Positions 33,307-42,729 are shown, counted from the stretch's first letter. The stretch: DNA of 64,000 bases from Citreicoccus inhibens (GCF_019039035.1 NZ_JAHNZT010000038.1:1-64000); one strand, 5' to 3'. Program-made: numbers and translations. Notes: generated by a model from the letters alone, not told the origin.

Positions 33307-35712
33307 ATGGACACCCTTCGCCAGGACCTTCGTTACGCGCTGCGCACCTTGTCGCGCACCCCCGGCTTCACCGTGGCCGCCGCGCTGACGCTGGCGCTCG
33401 CCATTGGGGCCAACACGGTCCTGTTCAGCGCCATCCACGCGGTGCTGATGCGCCCCTTGCCCTTCCCCCGCGCCGAGTCGCTGGTGCGCATCTGGGACAC
33501 GCAGGAGGGCATCGACCGCGCCTCCGTATCCGAGCCCGAGGTGCTGGGGTGGCGCGAGCAGACGCAGGGCTTCTCACAGATGGCCGCGTATGACCGGGCG
33601 GACTACAACCGCCAGGCCGTCGACAGGCCGGAGCGGGTGCGCGGCGGGCGCGTCACCACCAACTTCTTCGCGCTGCTCGGTGTGGCGCCCGCGCTCGGCC
33701 GCGACTTCACCGAGGAGGATGCCCCGCCTGCCGCGCCCTCCTCGCGAGTCATCGTGAGCAACGGCTTCTGGAAGCGCGCGATGAACGGCGCGCCGGACGC
33801 GGTGGGCCAGACGCTGGTGCTCGATGGGCGCAGCCACACGGTGGTGGGCGTGCTGCCCGAGTCCTTCACGTTCCCGGACTTCAGCGACGAAGCCGACGTC
33901 TGGGTACCGCAGTGGATGGATCCGCAGCGGCACGGCATGCACCACCTGAGCGTGCTGGGGCGACTGGCCGCGGGGCGCACGGTGGAGGCGGCGACCGCGG
34001 AGCTGTCGCGGGTGGCGGGGCCCATCTCGCACGTGAGCGCCGGAGAGAAGCCCCATGGCGTGCGGCTGGTGTCGTGGCGCGAGGCGCTGGTGGAGGGCAC
34101 GCGCCCGGTGCTCTGGACGCTCTGGGCCGCGGTGGGCTTCGTGCTCCTCATCGCCTGCGCGAACGTGGCCAACCTGATGCTGGTGCGCGCGCTCGGGCGG
34201 CAGCGCGATGGCGCCATCCGCGCCGCGCTGGGCGCGCCCCGGGCAAGGCAGGTGCAGCAGGCGTTGGTGGAGAGCGTCCTGCTCGCGTTGCTGGGCGGCG
34301 CCGTGGGCATGCTGCTCGTGCTCTGGGGCTTGGAGCTCGTGCGCACGCTCCTGCCGCCCAACATGATCCGCATGGCGCCGATGGAGCTGAGCGGCGCGGC
34401 GCTCCTCTTCAGCTTCGGGCTCTCGGTGGGAACGGGCGTGCTCTTCGGCCTCGCGCCCGCGCTCTACATGTCCACCGTGAACGCGATGGGAGTCCTTCGG
34501 GGCTCCAGCCGCTCGGTCTCCGGCACCAGCAACCCGCTGCGCAGCGGGCTCGTGGCCGTGCAGCTCGCGCTGGCGCTGGTGTTGCTCGTGGGCACGGTCC
34601 TCATGGTGCGCACGCTCGACAACGTCCAGCGCGTGGACCTGGGGTTCGATCCGCACGGCGTGCTGACGGCGCGCCTGTCCCAGCCGCTGACCCAGAGCCC
34701 CGGAGACCTGGCTCGGCGCGCGGCGCTCTTCGAGCAGATGCGGCAGCGGCTCTCCGCGCTGCCCGGCGTGGAGGCCGCGGGCTTCGTCAACGACGCGCCG
34801 CTCGGCGGCAGCAACAGCAACGGCGACTTCGTCATCGAGGGGCGCGGCGCGCCTCCGGAGGGCCAGCGCTGGCTCACCGAGCTGCGCGTGGCCACCCCGG
34901 ACTATTTCCGCGCCATGCGCATCGCCCTGCGGAGTGGAAGAACGTTCGAAACCGGAGACATCGCGAGCGCGGCGCCCGTGGTCATCATCAACGAGGCGTT
35001 CGTCCGCCGGTACTTCCCGGGTGAGGACGTGCTGGGCAAGCGGATCCGCGTGGACTGGACGGACGCGGAGCCCTACCGGGAGATCGTCGGCGTGGTGGGC
35101 GACGTGCGCCATGAGCGCCTCACGGATCCAGCCAAGCCCGAGTCCTATGTGCCGCTCACCCAGTTCCCGTGGCCCACCATGACGCTGGTGCTGCGCACGC
35201 GGGGTGACCCCGCCACGATGCTGGCCTCGGTGCGCACCGAGGTTCAGGCCGTGGACAGCACCCTGCCCGTTCAGGACCTGCGCCCGTTCGATTCCCGACT
35301 GGACAACGAGCTGCGACGTCCCATGGCGGTCACTCGACTCCTGGGGTGCTTCGCGCTGCTCGCGCTCGTCTTGGCCGGCGTGGGCGTCTACGGCGTCATG
35401 GCCTACGCGGTGAGTCAGCGCACGCGGGAGCTGGGCATCCGCCTGGCGCTCGGAGAGCACCCGAGTTCGGTGCTGCGCCTGGTGCTCGGCCAGGGCATGC
35501 GCCTGACGCTGGTGGGCGTCGCCGTGGGCGTGGTGGCCGCGCTCGCGTGCACGCGCCTCATGGCGAGCATGCTGTACGGTGTGAACGCCAACGAGCCGCT
35601 CATCCTGGGCGGGGTGGCATTGACCCTGTCCTTCGTGGCGCTGCTGGCCAGCGGCGTGCCCGCGTGGCGCGCCAGTCGGGTGCCGCCCACCGTGGCCCTC
35701 CGCGCGGAGTAG
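33307..35712 (+). CDS. ADOP-type ABC transporter permease (MacB/FtsX family)
   Basis: 801 residues. N-terminal QDLRYALRTLSRTPGFTV and the following helix are the hallmark of ADOP permeases common in Acidobacteria and Myxococcota. Two MacB periplasmic core domains (~50-240, ~420-640) alternate with two FtsX domains (~275-390 with ACANVANLMLVRALGRQRDG; ~680-795 with YAVSQRTRELGIRLALG). Such proteins work with MacB-like ATPases in export or envelope stress; no ATPase gene is adjacent. RBS GGGAG is ten nt upstream. Confidence 0.88.
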   Translation: MDTLRQDLRYALRTLSRTPGFTVAAALTLALAIGANTVLFSAIHAVLMRPLPFPRAESLVRIWDTQEGIDRASVSEPEVLGWREQTQGFSQMAAYDRADYNRQAVDRPERVRGGRVTTNFFALLGVAPALGRDFTEEDAPPAAPSSRVIVSNGFWKRAMNGAPDAVGQTLVLDGRSHTVVGVLPESFTFPDFSDEADVWVPQWMDPQRHGMHHLSVLGRLAAGRTVEAATAELSRVAGPISHVSAGEKPHGVRLVSWREALVEGTRPVLWTLWAAVGFVLLIACANVANLMLVRALGRQRDGAIRAALGAPRARQVQQALVESVLLALLGGAVGMLLVLWGLELVRTLLPPNMIRMAPMELSGAALLFSFGLSVGTGVLFGLAPALYMSTVNAMGVLRGSSRSVSGTSNPLRSGLVAVQLALALVLLVGTVLMVRTLDNVQRVDLGFDPHGVLTARLSQPLTQSPGDLARRAALFEQMRQRLSALPGVEAAGFVNDAPLGGSNSNGDFVIEGRGAPPEGQRWLTELRVATPDYFRAMRIALRSGRTFETGDIASAAPVVIINEAFVRRYFPGEDVLGKRIRVDWTDAEPYREIVGVVGDVRHERLTDPAKPESYVPLTQFPWPTMTLVLRTRGDPATMLASVRTEVQAVDSTLPVQDLRPFDSRLDNELRRPMAVTRLLGCFALLALVLAGVGVYGVMAYAVSQRTRELGIRLALGEHPSSVLRLVLGQGMRLTLVGVAVGVVAALACTRLMASMLYGVNANEPLILGGVALTLSFVALLASGVPAWRASRVPPTVALRAE

Positions 35713-35815
35713 GAGCGCACGCTCGTGCATGGTGGGAAACGCGTGACGCTCGCCACTGCACTCGCGGTACCTGCGACCCTTTGACGCCCAGCATGGGACG
35801 CGATTAAACGCTCCC

Positions 35816-36679
35816 ATGCACTGCGACTGGACCTTTCTTGTCCGAGCGAGCGCCGTCGTCGTTCCTGGCGCGCTGCTCATGGCGTTGCACGCAGCAAGCG
35901 CCGCGACCCCGCAGGCGACCCCGGACACGCCCGCGGGACTGGAGAAGCTGTCGCGACGGCGCATCTTCTTCGGGCACCAGTCGGTGGGGGCCAACCTGCT
36001 CGAGGGCATGGGCCGGCTCATGTCGCGAGGAGGGCCCGCGCCCCAGGTGCGGGAGGTGCGCGAGCCCACCGCCGCCGTCGCGCCCGGCACGCTGGCGCAC
36101 GCGATGCTCGGCCACAACGAGCAGCCCGAGTCCAAGCTCGCTGACTTCGAGCGGTACATGGACGGCGGGATGGCGGCGCAGACGGACGTCGCGCTGCTGA
36201 AGTTCTGTTACATCGACTTCAACGTGCACACGGACGCGCGCGCGCTGTTCGCCCGCTACCGCGCGACCCTGGACGGACTGAAGGCGCGCCATCCCCAGGT
36301 GACGTTCGTGCACGTCACCGTGCCGCTCACCACGGTGCAGTCGGGGGCGAAGGCGTGGCTCAAGGAGCTGATGGGCCGCTCGGTGTGGGGCGTGGGCGAG
36401 AACGTCACGCGCGAGGCGTTCAACGCGCTGATGCGCCAGACGTACGCGGGCAAGGAGCCCCTGTTCGACCTGGCCACGCTGGAGTCCACCCGGCCCGACG
36501 GAACCCCCGAGACGTACACGCTCAACGGCCGCGCGTATCCGGCGATGGTGGCCGCGTACTCGAACGACGGGGGACATCTGAACGAAGTCGGGCAGGCGCG
36601 CCTGGCCACGGCCTTCATCGACTTCCTGGCCGCGTTGCCACCCGCCACACGGACCTCTCCCGCCCAGGCCGTGCCGTGA
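35816..36679 (+). CDS. secreted SGNH-like esterase/hydrolase
   Basis: 287 residues with an N-terminal signal peptide (VVVPGALLMALHAASA). FFGHQSVGANLLEG replaces the usual GDS block (likely nucleophile Ser in HQSVG), FCYIDFNVHTDA fits block II/III, and the C-terminal DGGHLNEVGQARLA supplies the Asp-x-x-His catalytic pair. It would remove or move acyl groups on an extracellular or periplasmic glycan. It begins the block with the two acyltransferases (4-bp gap to the next gene). Confidence 0.75.
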   Translation: MHCDWTFLVRASAVVVPGALLMALHAASAATPQATPDTPAGLEKLSRRRIFFGHQSVGANLLEGMGRLMSRGGPAPQVREVREPTAAVAPGTLAHAMLGHNEQPESKLADFERYMDGGMAAQTDVALLKFCYIDFNVHTDARALFARYRATLDGLKARHPQVTFVHVTVPLTTVQSGAKAWLKELMGRSVWGVGENVTREAFNALMRQTYAGKEPLFDLATLESTRPDGTPETYTLNGRAYPAMVAAYSNDGGHLNEVGQARLATAFIDFLAALPPATRTSPAQAVP

Positions 36680-36683
36680 CGCC

Positions 36684-37226
36684 ATGGCCACGACCCTTCC
36701 GCTGAGGCGCGGGCTCGGAACCCTCCTCGCCCGCCTGAAGCTCCACCGCTGTCGGGCAGTGGGGCTGGCGCCCATTGTCCTGGGCCGGGTGTGGATCCAC
36801 GGCGAGGGCGAGGTGGTGCTCGGCGACCACGTGGTGCTGGACGGCCGCGTGGCGCCCATCGAGCTGCACGCGCAGCGCGGGGGCCGCATCGTGCTCGAGG
36901 ACGACGTGGCCATCGAGGGGGGCAGCTCCCTGGAGGCGCAGTCATGCATCACGGTGGGCGCGCACAGCCGGCTGGGGACGTGGTGCAAGGTGATGGACAA
37001 CCAGTACCACCCGCTGCGGGGCAACCGTCACGAGCGCCCCGCCTCGGTGCCGCTCACGATTGAAGAGGACGTGACGGTGGGCAGCCGCTCTATCCTGTTG
37101 CCCGGGACCCACCTGCAGAAAGGCGCCCGGCTGGCACCCGGCACCGTTGTTTCTCGGCGCATTCCCTCGGGAGTCCGGGTGGGGGGTTCACCCGCCCGAG
37201 TGTTGCGCACGGAGGAGCCAGGATGA
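36684..37226 (+). CDS. left-handed beta-helix acyltransferase (first)
   Basis: 180 residues. Repeating hexapeptides (IHGEGEVVLGDHVVLDG, then IVLEDDVAIEGGS and ITVGAHSRLG) form the LbH coil of WbbJ/maltose O-acetyltransferase-like enzymes; the C-terminal cap VTVGSRSILLPG and GGSPARVL is typical. It would transfer an acetyl or acyl group from acyl-CoA (or ACP) to a sugar or lipid. The final ATGA overlaps the next gene. Confidence 0.85.
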   Translation: MATTLPLRRGLGTLLARLKLHRCRAVGLAPIVLGRVWIHGEGEVVLGDHVVLDGRVAPIELHAQRGGRIVLEDDVAIEGGSSLEAQSCITVGAHSRLGTWCKVMDNQYHPLRGNRHERPASVPLTIEEDVTVGSRSILLPGTHLQKGARLAPGTVVSRRIPSGVRVGGSPARVLRTEEPG

Positions 37227-37810
37227 ACGCGCCCACCTTCCCACTGCACCCGGCGCTCGTGATGGCCCAGCTCGCCGAGATGCGCGATCAATTCCGCCCG
37301 CGCGCCGAGCGCGCCATGGGGATCCTCCGCGCGAAGTGGTTCCTGCGCGACTGTCATCTGGATTGGGGCGTGGCCACCTACGGCCGTGTCGTGGTCGACA
37401 ACCAGGGCGTGGTGGAGTTGGGCCCGCGCCTGAGCTTCATGGGAGGCATGGTGCCAACGACGCTCACGTGTCACCCCGGCGCGAGGTTGGTGGTGGGTGC
37501 CAGCTCGCACTTCAACTACGGCGTGTCGTTGGAGGCCTGGGAGTCGGTGTCCATTGGCGAGCGCTGCATGTTCGCCTCGTTCGTGCGCATCTGCGATCGC
37601 GACGGGCACCGCACCGCGCCCATCGTCATCGAGGATGACGTCTGGGTGGCCCACGGCGCCATCCTCATGCCGGGCGTGCGCATCGGCGCGCGCTCGGTGG
37701 TGTCCGCCGGCAGCATCGTGACGCATGACGTGCCACCGGACATGCTGGCCATGGGCAATCCCGCGCGGACGATGAGCATGGACCTCGTCGCCCGGGGCAC
37801 TGGCACCTGA
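37223..37810 (+). CDS. left-handed beta-helix acyltransferase (second)
   Basis: 195 residues. LbH repeats are seen from ~55 (VVVDNQGVVELGPRLSF, LVVGASSHFNYGVSL, VSIGERCMFASFVRI), catalytic-type loop DRDGHRTAPIVIEDD, and cap VWVAHGAILMPGVRIG to MLAMGNPAR. Only weakly like its neighbour, so probably acts on a different acceptor or position. Coupled to the first acyltransferase by a 4-bp overlap. A terminator-like hairpin follows. Confidence 0.85.
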   Translation: MNAPTFPLHPALVMAQLAEMRDQFRPRAERAMGILRAKWFLRDCHLDWGVATYGRVVVDNQGVVELGPRLSFMGGMVPTTLTCHPGARLVVGASSHFNYGVSLEAWESVSIGERCMFASFVRICDRDGHRTAPIVIEDDVWVAHGAILMPGVRIGARSVVSAGSIVTHDVPPDMLAMGNPARTMSMDLVARGTGT

Positions 37811-37821
37811 CGGTCCCTTTC

Positions 37822-37860
37822 GCGGCGGGACTCAAGGAAACGCCCCGCCGCCGTTCTTCT
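37822..37860 (+). terminator. terminator-like hairpin between acyltransferase and ACP genes
   Basis: Stem gcggcggg (37822-37829)/cccgccgc (37844-37851), 14-nt loop, followed by the U-rich cgttcttct. It suggests the esterase/acyltransferase unit ends here, or that the ACP operon is expressed partly by read-through. Confidence 0.5.
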
Positions 37861-37903
37861 CTCCTCGTTCATCCCTTCACCGCACAAACGATAGGACCCT
37901 ACC

Positions 37904-38152
37904 GTGAGCACACGCGACAGCATCCGGAGCTTCATCGTCGACACCTTCTTCGTGGATGAGTTCGGCGACGATGATTCGTTTCTTCGCAAGGGGCTCATCG
38001 ACTCCACGGGAATGATGGAGCTGGTGGCCTTCGTGGAGTCGGAGTTCGGCATCAAGCTGGAGGACAAGGAGCTGGTGCCGGAGAACCTGGACTCGCTCTC
38101 GCGCGTGGTGGCCTTCGTGGGCCGCAAGCAGGCGCTGGCGAAGGCGAGCTGA
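37904..38152 (+). CDS. acyl carrier protein
   Basis: 82 residues, acidic, helical. GLIDSTGMMELV holds the Ser of the phosphopantetheine site (DSxGxxEL), and EFGIKLEDKELVPENLDSL is helix II-III of an ACP. GTG start. It is not the housekeeping AcpP, which would read DSLDTVEL. Six bp separate it from the amidotransferase start, so it is likely the carrier on which the ligase product is modified. Confidence 0.9.
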   Translation: MSTRDSIRSFIVDTFFVDEFGDDDSFLRKGLIDSTGMMELVAFVESEFGIKLEDKELVPENLDSLSRVVAFVGRKQALAKAS

Positions 38153-38158
38153 CCCGTC

Positions 38159-40132
38159 ATGTGCGGCATCGGGGGGTTCACCTTCGCGATGGGCGGCACG
38201 GACGTGCACGGCCCGAACGCGGCGCGGCTGCGCCAGATGACGGCCAGCCTCCGACACCGGGGGCCGGACGCGCAGCGCGCGCGGCTCCTGGAAGGGGTGG
38301 CGCTGGGACACACGCGACTGTCCATCGTGGACCTCGCGTCCGGGCACCAGCCCATGCACGACGAGGCCACGGGCGTCACGCTCGTCTTCAACGGTGAAAT
38401 CTTCAACCACGTGGAGCTGCGCGAGCAGCTCGCGTCGGGGTACGCGTTCCGCACGCGCTCGGACACGGAGGTCATCCTCGCGGCCTATCTGGCGTGGGGA
38501 ATGGACTGCGTGCGCCGGTTCGAGGGCCAGTGGGCCTTCGCGCTGTGGGACCCGCGCGACCGCACCCTGTGGATGTCGCGAGACCGGGTGGGCATCTGCC
38601 CGCTGTACTTCGCGAGGCTGCCGGACGGACAGGTGGCCTTCGCGTCGGAGATGAAGGCCCTGTTCGCCAGCGGGCTGGTGACGCCCGCGTTGGACGCGCG
38701 GGGCCTCAAGCAGACCTTCCAGCTGTGGGCTCCGGTGGCGCCGCGCACGTCGTTCGAGGGCGTGTCGCTGCTGCCCCCCGCGCACACGGCGCGCTGGCGC
38801 GACGGCGCGCTGACGCTCCTGCGGTACTGGGACCTGGACTTCGGCGTGGCGCCCGAGCCCGTGGAGGACGCGCCGCGGCTGCTGGAGGAGCTCGACGCCG
38901 TGCTGGAGCGCGCGGTGCGGTTGCGGCTGCGCGCGGATGTGCCCGTGGCGGCGTACCTGTCGGGCGGGTTGGACTCGAGCTTGCTATGCGCGCTGGCGCA
39001 GCGGCAGCTCGGGGGCACGCTGCGCACGTTCTCGGTGGGCTTCGCGCACGCGCGCTTCGATGAGCGCAGCCATCAAGCCGCCGTGGCCCAGGAGCTGCGC
39101 ACCGAGCACCGCGTGGTGGAGATGCGGGATGGAGACATCGGCGGGCTGGTGCCAGGCGTCATCTTCCACGCCGAGCAGGCGATGATGCGCTCCGCGCCCG
39201 CGCCCTTCCTGCGGCTGAGCTCCTGGGTGCGCGACAACGGCATCAAGGTCGTCCTCACCGGGGAGGGCTCGGACGAGATGTTCCTGGGCTACGACCTCTT
39301 CAAGGAGACGAAGGTCCGCCAGTTCTGGGCGCGCGCGCCGCAATCGCGCTGGCGCCCGCTGCTCCTGCGCAAGCTCTACCCCACCCTGTCGGTGAGCCAG
39401 CAAGGCGTGGAGCTCTTGCGCGAGTTCTACGGCCAGGGACTGGAGGAGCCGGGCGCACTGGCCTTCTCGCACCTGGTGCGCTGGTCCAACAGCGGACGCA
39501 TCCAACGCTTCCTCGCGCCGGAGTTCGCGGCCCGCGTGGCGGACGAGGATCCGGTGGCCTCGCTGTTGGAGACGGTGCCCGCGCACGTGGGCACCTGGCG
39601 CCCCCTGGCGCGCGCGCAGTACCTGGAGGCGCGCACGCTCCTGTCCGGGTACCTGCTGTCCGCGCAGGGCGACCGCATGCTCCTGGGCAACGCGGTGGAG
39701 GGGCGCTTCCCGTTCCTGGACACCGCGGTGATGGAGTTCGCCGCGCGCGTGCCCGAGCGCCTGCGCCTGCGTGGACTGGACGAGAAGCACCTGCTCAAGC
39801 GCTACGCGCGCGGCAAGGTGCCGGCGTCCATCCTGGAGCGACAGAAGTTCCCCTACCGCGCGCCCATCGCGGGCGCCCTGGTGGGCGCCGAGGCCCCCGC
39901 GTGGTGCCGCGAGCTGCTCGCGCCCGAGGCCGTGGCCACCACGGGCGTGTTCGATGCGCGCAAGGTGGAGCGGCTCGTCGCCAAGCTGCGCGCGCCCAAC
40001 GCGGCGGAGAGCGAAGCGGACACCATGGCCCTGTTCGCCGTGGCGTCCACGCAGCTGCTCGCCCATCACTTCCTGTCCCCGCGTCCGCCGCCGTCCGCGG
40101 AGGTAGAGGCCGTGGCGCTGGAGGCCGCATGA
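38159..40132 (+). CDS. AsnB-type glutamine-dependent amidotransferase
   Basis: 657 residues. Cys2 (MCGIGGF) is the glutaminase nucleophile after Met removal; the class II GATase domain spans ~1-210. The ATP-pyrophosphatase P-loop SGGLDSS starts at residue 268, and the synthetase domain extends to ~600. Like asparagine synthetase it would adenylate a carboxylate and amidate it, or form another amide. Family members in glycan and secondary-metabolite clusters rarely make asparagine. Overlaps the ligase start by 4 bp (ATGA). Confidence 0.88.
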   Translation: MCGIGGFTFAMGGTDVHGPNAARLRQMTASLRHRGPDAQRARLLEGVALGHTRLSIVDLASGHQPMHDEATGVTLVFNGEIFNHVELREQLASGYAFRTRSDTEVILAAYLAWGMDCVRRFEGQWAFALWDPRDRTLWMSRDRVGICPLYFARLPDGQVAFASEMKALFASGLVTPALDARGLKQTFQLWAPVAPRTSFEGVSLLPPAHTARWRDGALTLLRYWDLDFGVAPEPVEDAPRLLEELDAVLERAVRLRLRADVPVAAYLSGGLDSSLLCALAQRQLGGTLRTFSVGFAHARFDERSHQAAVAQELRTEHRVVEMRDGDIGGLVPGVIFHAEQAMMRSAPAPFLRLSSWVRDNGIKVVLTGEGSDEMFLGYDLFKETKVRQFWARAPQSRWRPLLLRKLYPTLSVSQQGVELLREFYGQGLEEPGALAFSHLVRWSNSGRIQRFLAPEFAARVADEDPVASLLETVPAHVGTWRPLARAQYLEARTLLSGYLLSAQGDRMLLGNAVEGRFPFLDTAVMEFAARVPERLRLRGLDEKHLLKRYARGKVPASILERQKFPYRAPIAGALVGAEAPAWCRELLAPEAVATTGVFDARKVERLVAKLRAPNAAESEADTMALFAVASTQLLAHHFLSPRPPPSAEVEAVALEAA

Positions 40133-41727
40133 GCGCCCCGGACACCGCGCCCGCGTGGGTCTGGGCGCACGCGGACACCACGCCGGAGGCCCCCGCGGTG
40201 GACTCGCCCTGGGCGCGGCTGACGTACCGGGAGCTGGCCGCGCGCATGCGGGCGCTGGGGGGACACCTGCGTGGCTCGGGCGTAGGGCCGGGGGTGCGCG
40301 TGCTCATCGCGCTGCCGCTGGGCTGCGCGTCCGCCGTCGCGTCCCTGGCCGTGCAGGCACTGGGCGCGTGCGTGGTGGAGCTGGACCGCACGACGAGCGG
40401 GACCACGCTGGACGCCATCCTCGCGCAGACGGGCGCGCGGCATGCGTTCTTCTTCGGACAGGACGCGCGGCAGTGGGCCGGGCGCTCGCAGCTCACGCAC
40501 CTGTGGGTGGTGCACCCGTCCGCGCCGCCGGAGAGGATGCTCGGGCTGCTGCGGGGTGCCGCGAGCGCGTGGGTGCAGGAGGACGGCGCGCTCGGCGCGC
40601 AGCCGCACGAGGCGCCGCTCGAGGCCCTGCCCTTGGTGGCCTCGGACTCGCCCGCGGCCATCGTCTATACCTCGGGGAGCACGGGCACACCTCGGGGCGT
40701 CGTGCAGACGTTCGCGAACATCGCGGCCAACACGCGCGCCATCGTGGAGTACCTGGGACTGTCCGCGCGCGACCGCGCGATGCTCGTGCTCCCGCTGCAC
40801 TATTGCTACGGCAAGAGCGTGCTCCAGACACACCTGCTCGCGGGCGGCTCGGTGTTCCTGGATCCGCGCTTCATGTACCCGCAGGTGGTGCTGGACGCGA
40901 TGGCCACCGAGGGCTGCACGGGCTTCGCGGGCGTGCCCCTCACCTTCGAGCTGCTGCGGCGGCAAGGCGCGCCCGAGGCCCTCGCGAAGCTGACCTTGCG
41001 CTACCTCACGCAGGCCGGCGGAGGCATGTCGCCGGACACCGTGCAGTGGGTGCGCGAGGCCTTCCAGCCCGCGAAGCTGTTCGTCATGTATGGCCAGACG
41101 GAGGCCACCGCGCGGCTGAGCTACCTGCCCCCCGAGCGCGCTCACGACAAGATCGGCTCCATCGGCATCGCCATCCCCGGCGTGGAGTTGCGCGTGGTGA
41201 GCGAGGACGGGCTGCCGCTGCCCACGGGTGAGACCGGCCATCTGGTCGCGCGCGGCGCCAACGTGACGCCGGGCTACCTGGGCGCGCCCGAGGACACGGC
41301 GGCCATCCTGCGCGAGGGCTGGCTGTGGACGGGCGACCTCGCGTGGAAGGACGCCGACGGCTTCTTCTTCCTGGTGGGCCGCGCGAAGGAGATCCTCAAG
41401 ATTGGTGGCCACCGCGTCAGCCCGGCGGAGCTGGAGCACGCGCTGGCCCGCCACCCCGCCGTGCTGGAAGTGGCGGTGGTGGGCGTGCCCGACGAATTAG
41501 GCGGAGAGGCGGCCCTCGCGGCCGTGGTGCTCCGTCCCGACGCGGCGGTGAAGGAAGACGACCTGCGGCGCTTCTGTCGCGAGTCGCTCCCCGCCCACAA
41601 GGTGCCGCGCCATGTCGTCTTCTCCGACGCGCTGCCACGCGGTCCCAACGGCAAGGTCCTGAAGGCCGAGCTGCGAACCCGACTCACGACCCCTGTCTCA
41701 CCCTCTCAACCGAGGTCCTCGACATGA
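40129..41727 (+). CDS. AMP-forming acyl-CoA/ACP ligase (ANL superfamily)
   Basis: 532 residues from the overlapping ATG. P-loop YTSGSTG (180-186), GQTEATARLSY (A5), the WTGDLAW motif with the adenylate Asp, KILK-type hinge region GRAKEILKIGG, and catalytic Lys509 in PNGKVLK are all present. It activates a carboxylic acid as acyl-AMP and likely passes it to the neighbouring ACP. It resembles exosortase-associated AMP ligases, though no exosortase is seen in this window. Confidence 0.88.
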   Translation: MSAPDTAPAWVWAHADTTPEAPAVDSPWARLTYRELAARMRALGGHLRGSGVGPGVRVLIALPLGCASAVASLAVQALGACVVELDRTTSGTTLDAILAQTGARHAFFFGQDARQWAGRSQLTHLWVVHPSAPPERMLGLLRGAASAWVQEDGALGAQPHEAPLEALPLVASDSPAAIVYTSGSTGTPRGVVQTFANIAANTRAIVEYLGLSARDRAMLVLPLHYCYGKSVLQTHLLAGGSVFLDPRFMYPQVVLDAMATEGCTGFAGVPLTFELLRRQGAPEALAKLTLRYLTQAGGGMSPDTVQWVREAFQPAKLFVMYGQTEATARLSYLPPERAHDKIGSIGIAIPGVELRVVSEDGLPLPTGETGHLVARGANVTPGYLGAPEDTAAILREGWLWTGDLAWKDADGFFFLVGRAKEILKIGGHRVSPAELEHALARHPAVLEVAVVGVPDELGGEAALAAVVLRPDAAVKEDDLRRFCRESLPAHKVPRHVVFSDALPRGPNGKVLKAELRTRLTTPVSPSQPRSST

Positions 41728-42719
41728 AGTTTTCCAAGCAGGTGCTGGAGCTGGACTGGGAAGCCAAGGCGGCCTCGCTGGCAGAAGGGCTGCGCGAGGC
41801 GGTGCTGCGCAAGCTGCGTCGGCGCGGGCTGGTGGTGGCCATCTCCGGCGGAATCGACTCGGCGTGCGTGGCCGCATTGGCGGTGCGCGCCCTGGGACCG
41901 GACCGTGTGTTCGGCCTGCTCCTACCGGAGCGCGACTCCAGCGGCCTGTCCTCGCAGCTCGGCCGAGAGCTGTGCAGTCACCTGGGCATCCAGCACACGT
42001 TGGTGGACATCGCGCCCGTGCTGGAGGCGGCGGGGTGCTATTCGCAGCGCGACGCGGCGGTGCGCTCGGTGTTCCCCGGGTTCCAGCCAGACATGAAGTG
42101 GAAGATCGTCATGCACGGCGATCGGATGAACACCGACGCGCTGAACGTCTTCTACGTGGTGGTGCAGGTGAACGGCGAGGAACAGCGCTTCCGCCTCACG
42201 CCGCAGGCCTACGTGCAGATTGTCGCGGCCACGAACTTCAAGCAGCGCGTGCGCAAGATGATGGAGTACTACCACGCGGATCGGCTGAACTTCGCCGCGT
42301 CGGGCACGCCGAACCGGCTGGAGTATGACCAAGGCTTCTTCGTGAAGCTCGGCGACGGCGCGGCGGACGTGAAGCCCATCGCCAGCCTCTACAAGACGCA
42401 GACATACAAGCTGGCGCGGCACCTGGGCGTCATCGACGGCATCCTCAACCGCGAGCCCACCACGGACACCTTCAGCCTGGAGCAGTCACAGGAGGACTTC
42501 TATTTCTCCGTGCACTACTCGCAGCTCGACCTCATCCTCTGGGCGAAGAACCACGGCGTGCCCCCCGAGGAGGTCTCCGCGCAGATGGACCTCACGCCGC
42601 AGCAGGTGCAGCGCGTGTTCGATGACATCGACCAGAAGCGCCGCACCACCGCGTACCTGCATGCGCCGCCGCTGCTGCTGGAGCCCGTGCCGGAGCTCGC
42701 GCCGTTCAAGATGGGCTGA
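41724..42719 (+). CDS. NadE-like ammonia-dependent synthase
   Basis: 331 residues from the ATG overlapping the ligase stop. P-loop SGGIDS (41-46), the middle SGTPNRLEYDQGFFVKLGDG with Lys208 and Asp211, and ADVKPIASLYKTQTYKLA are NAD synthetase motifs. It is longer than the ~275-residue ammonia-dependent enzyme, with an insert (~120-150, KIVMHGDRMNTDALNVFYVV). It has no glutaminase domain. In this operon it more probably acts as a second amidating or ligating enzyme than as housekeeping NadE; that is inference. Confidence 0.82.
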   Translation: MKFSKQVLELDWEAKAASLAEGLREAVLRKLRRRGLVVAISGGIDSACVAALAVRALGPDRVFGLLLPERDSSGLSSQLGRELCSHLGIQHTLVDIAPVLEAAGCYSQRDAAVRSVFPGFQPDMKWKIVMHGDRMNTDALNVFYVVVQVNGEEQRFRLTPQAYVQIVAATNFKQRVRKMMEYYHADRLNFAASGTPNRLEYDQGFFVKLGDGAADVKPIASLYKTQTYKLARHLGVIDGILNREPTTDTFSLEQSQEDFYFSVHYSQLDLILWAKNHGVPPEEVSAQMDLTPQQVQRVFDDIDQKRRTTAYLHAPPLLLEPVPELAPFKMG

Positions 42720-42729
42720 GCCCGACCGA

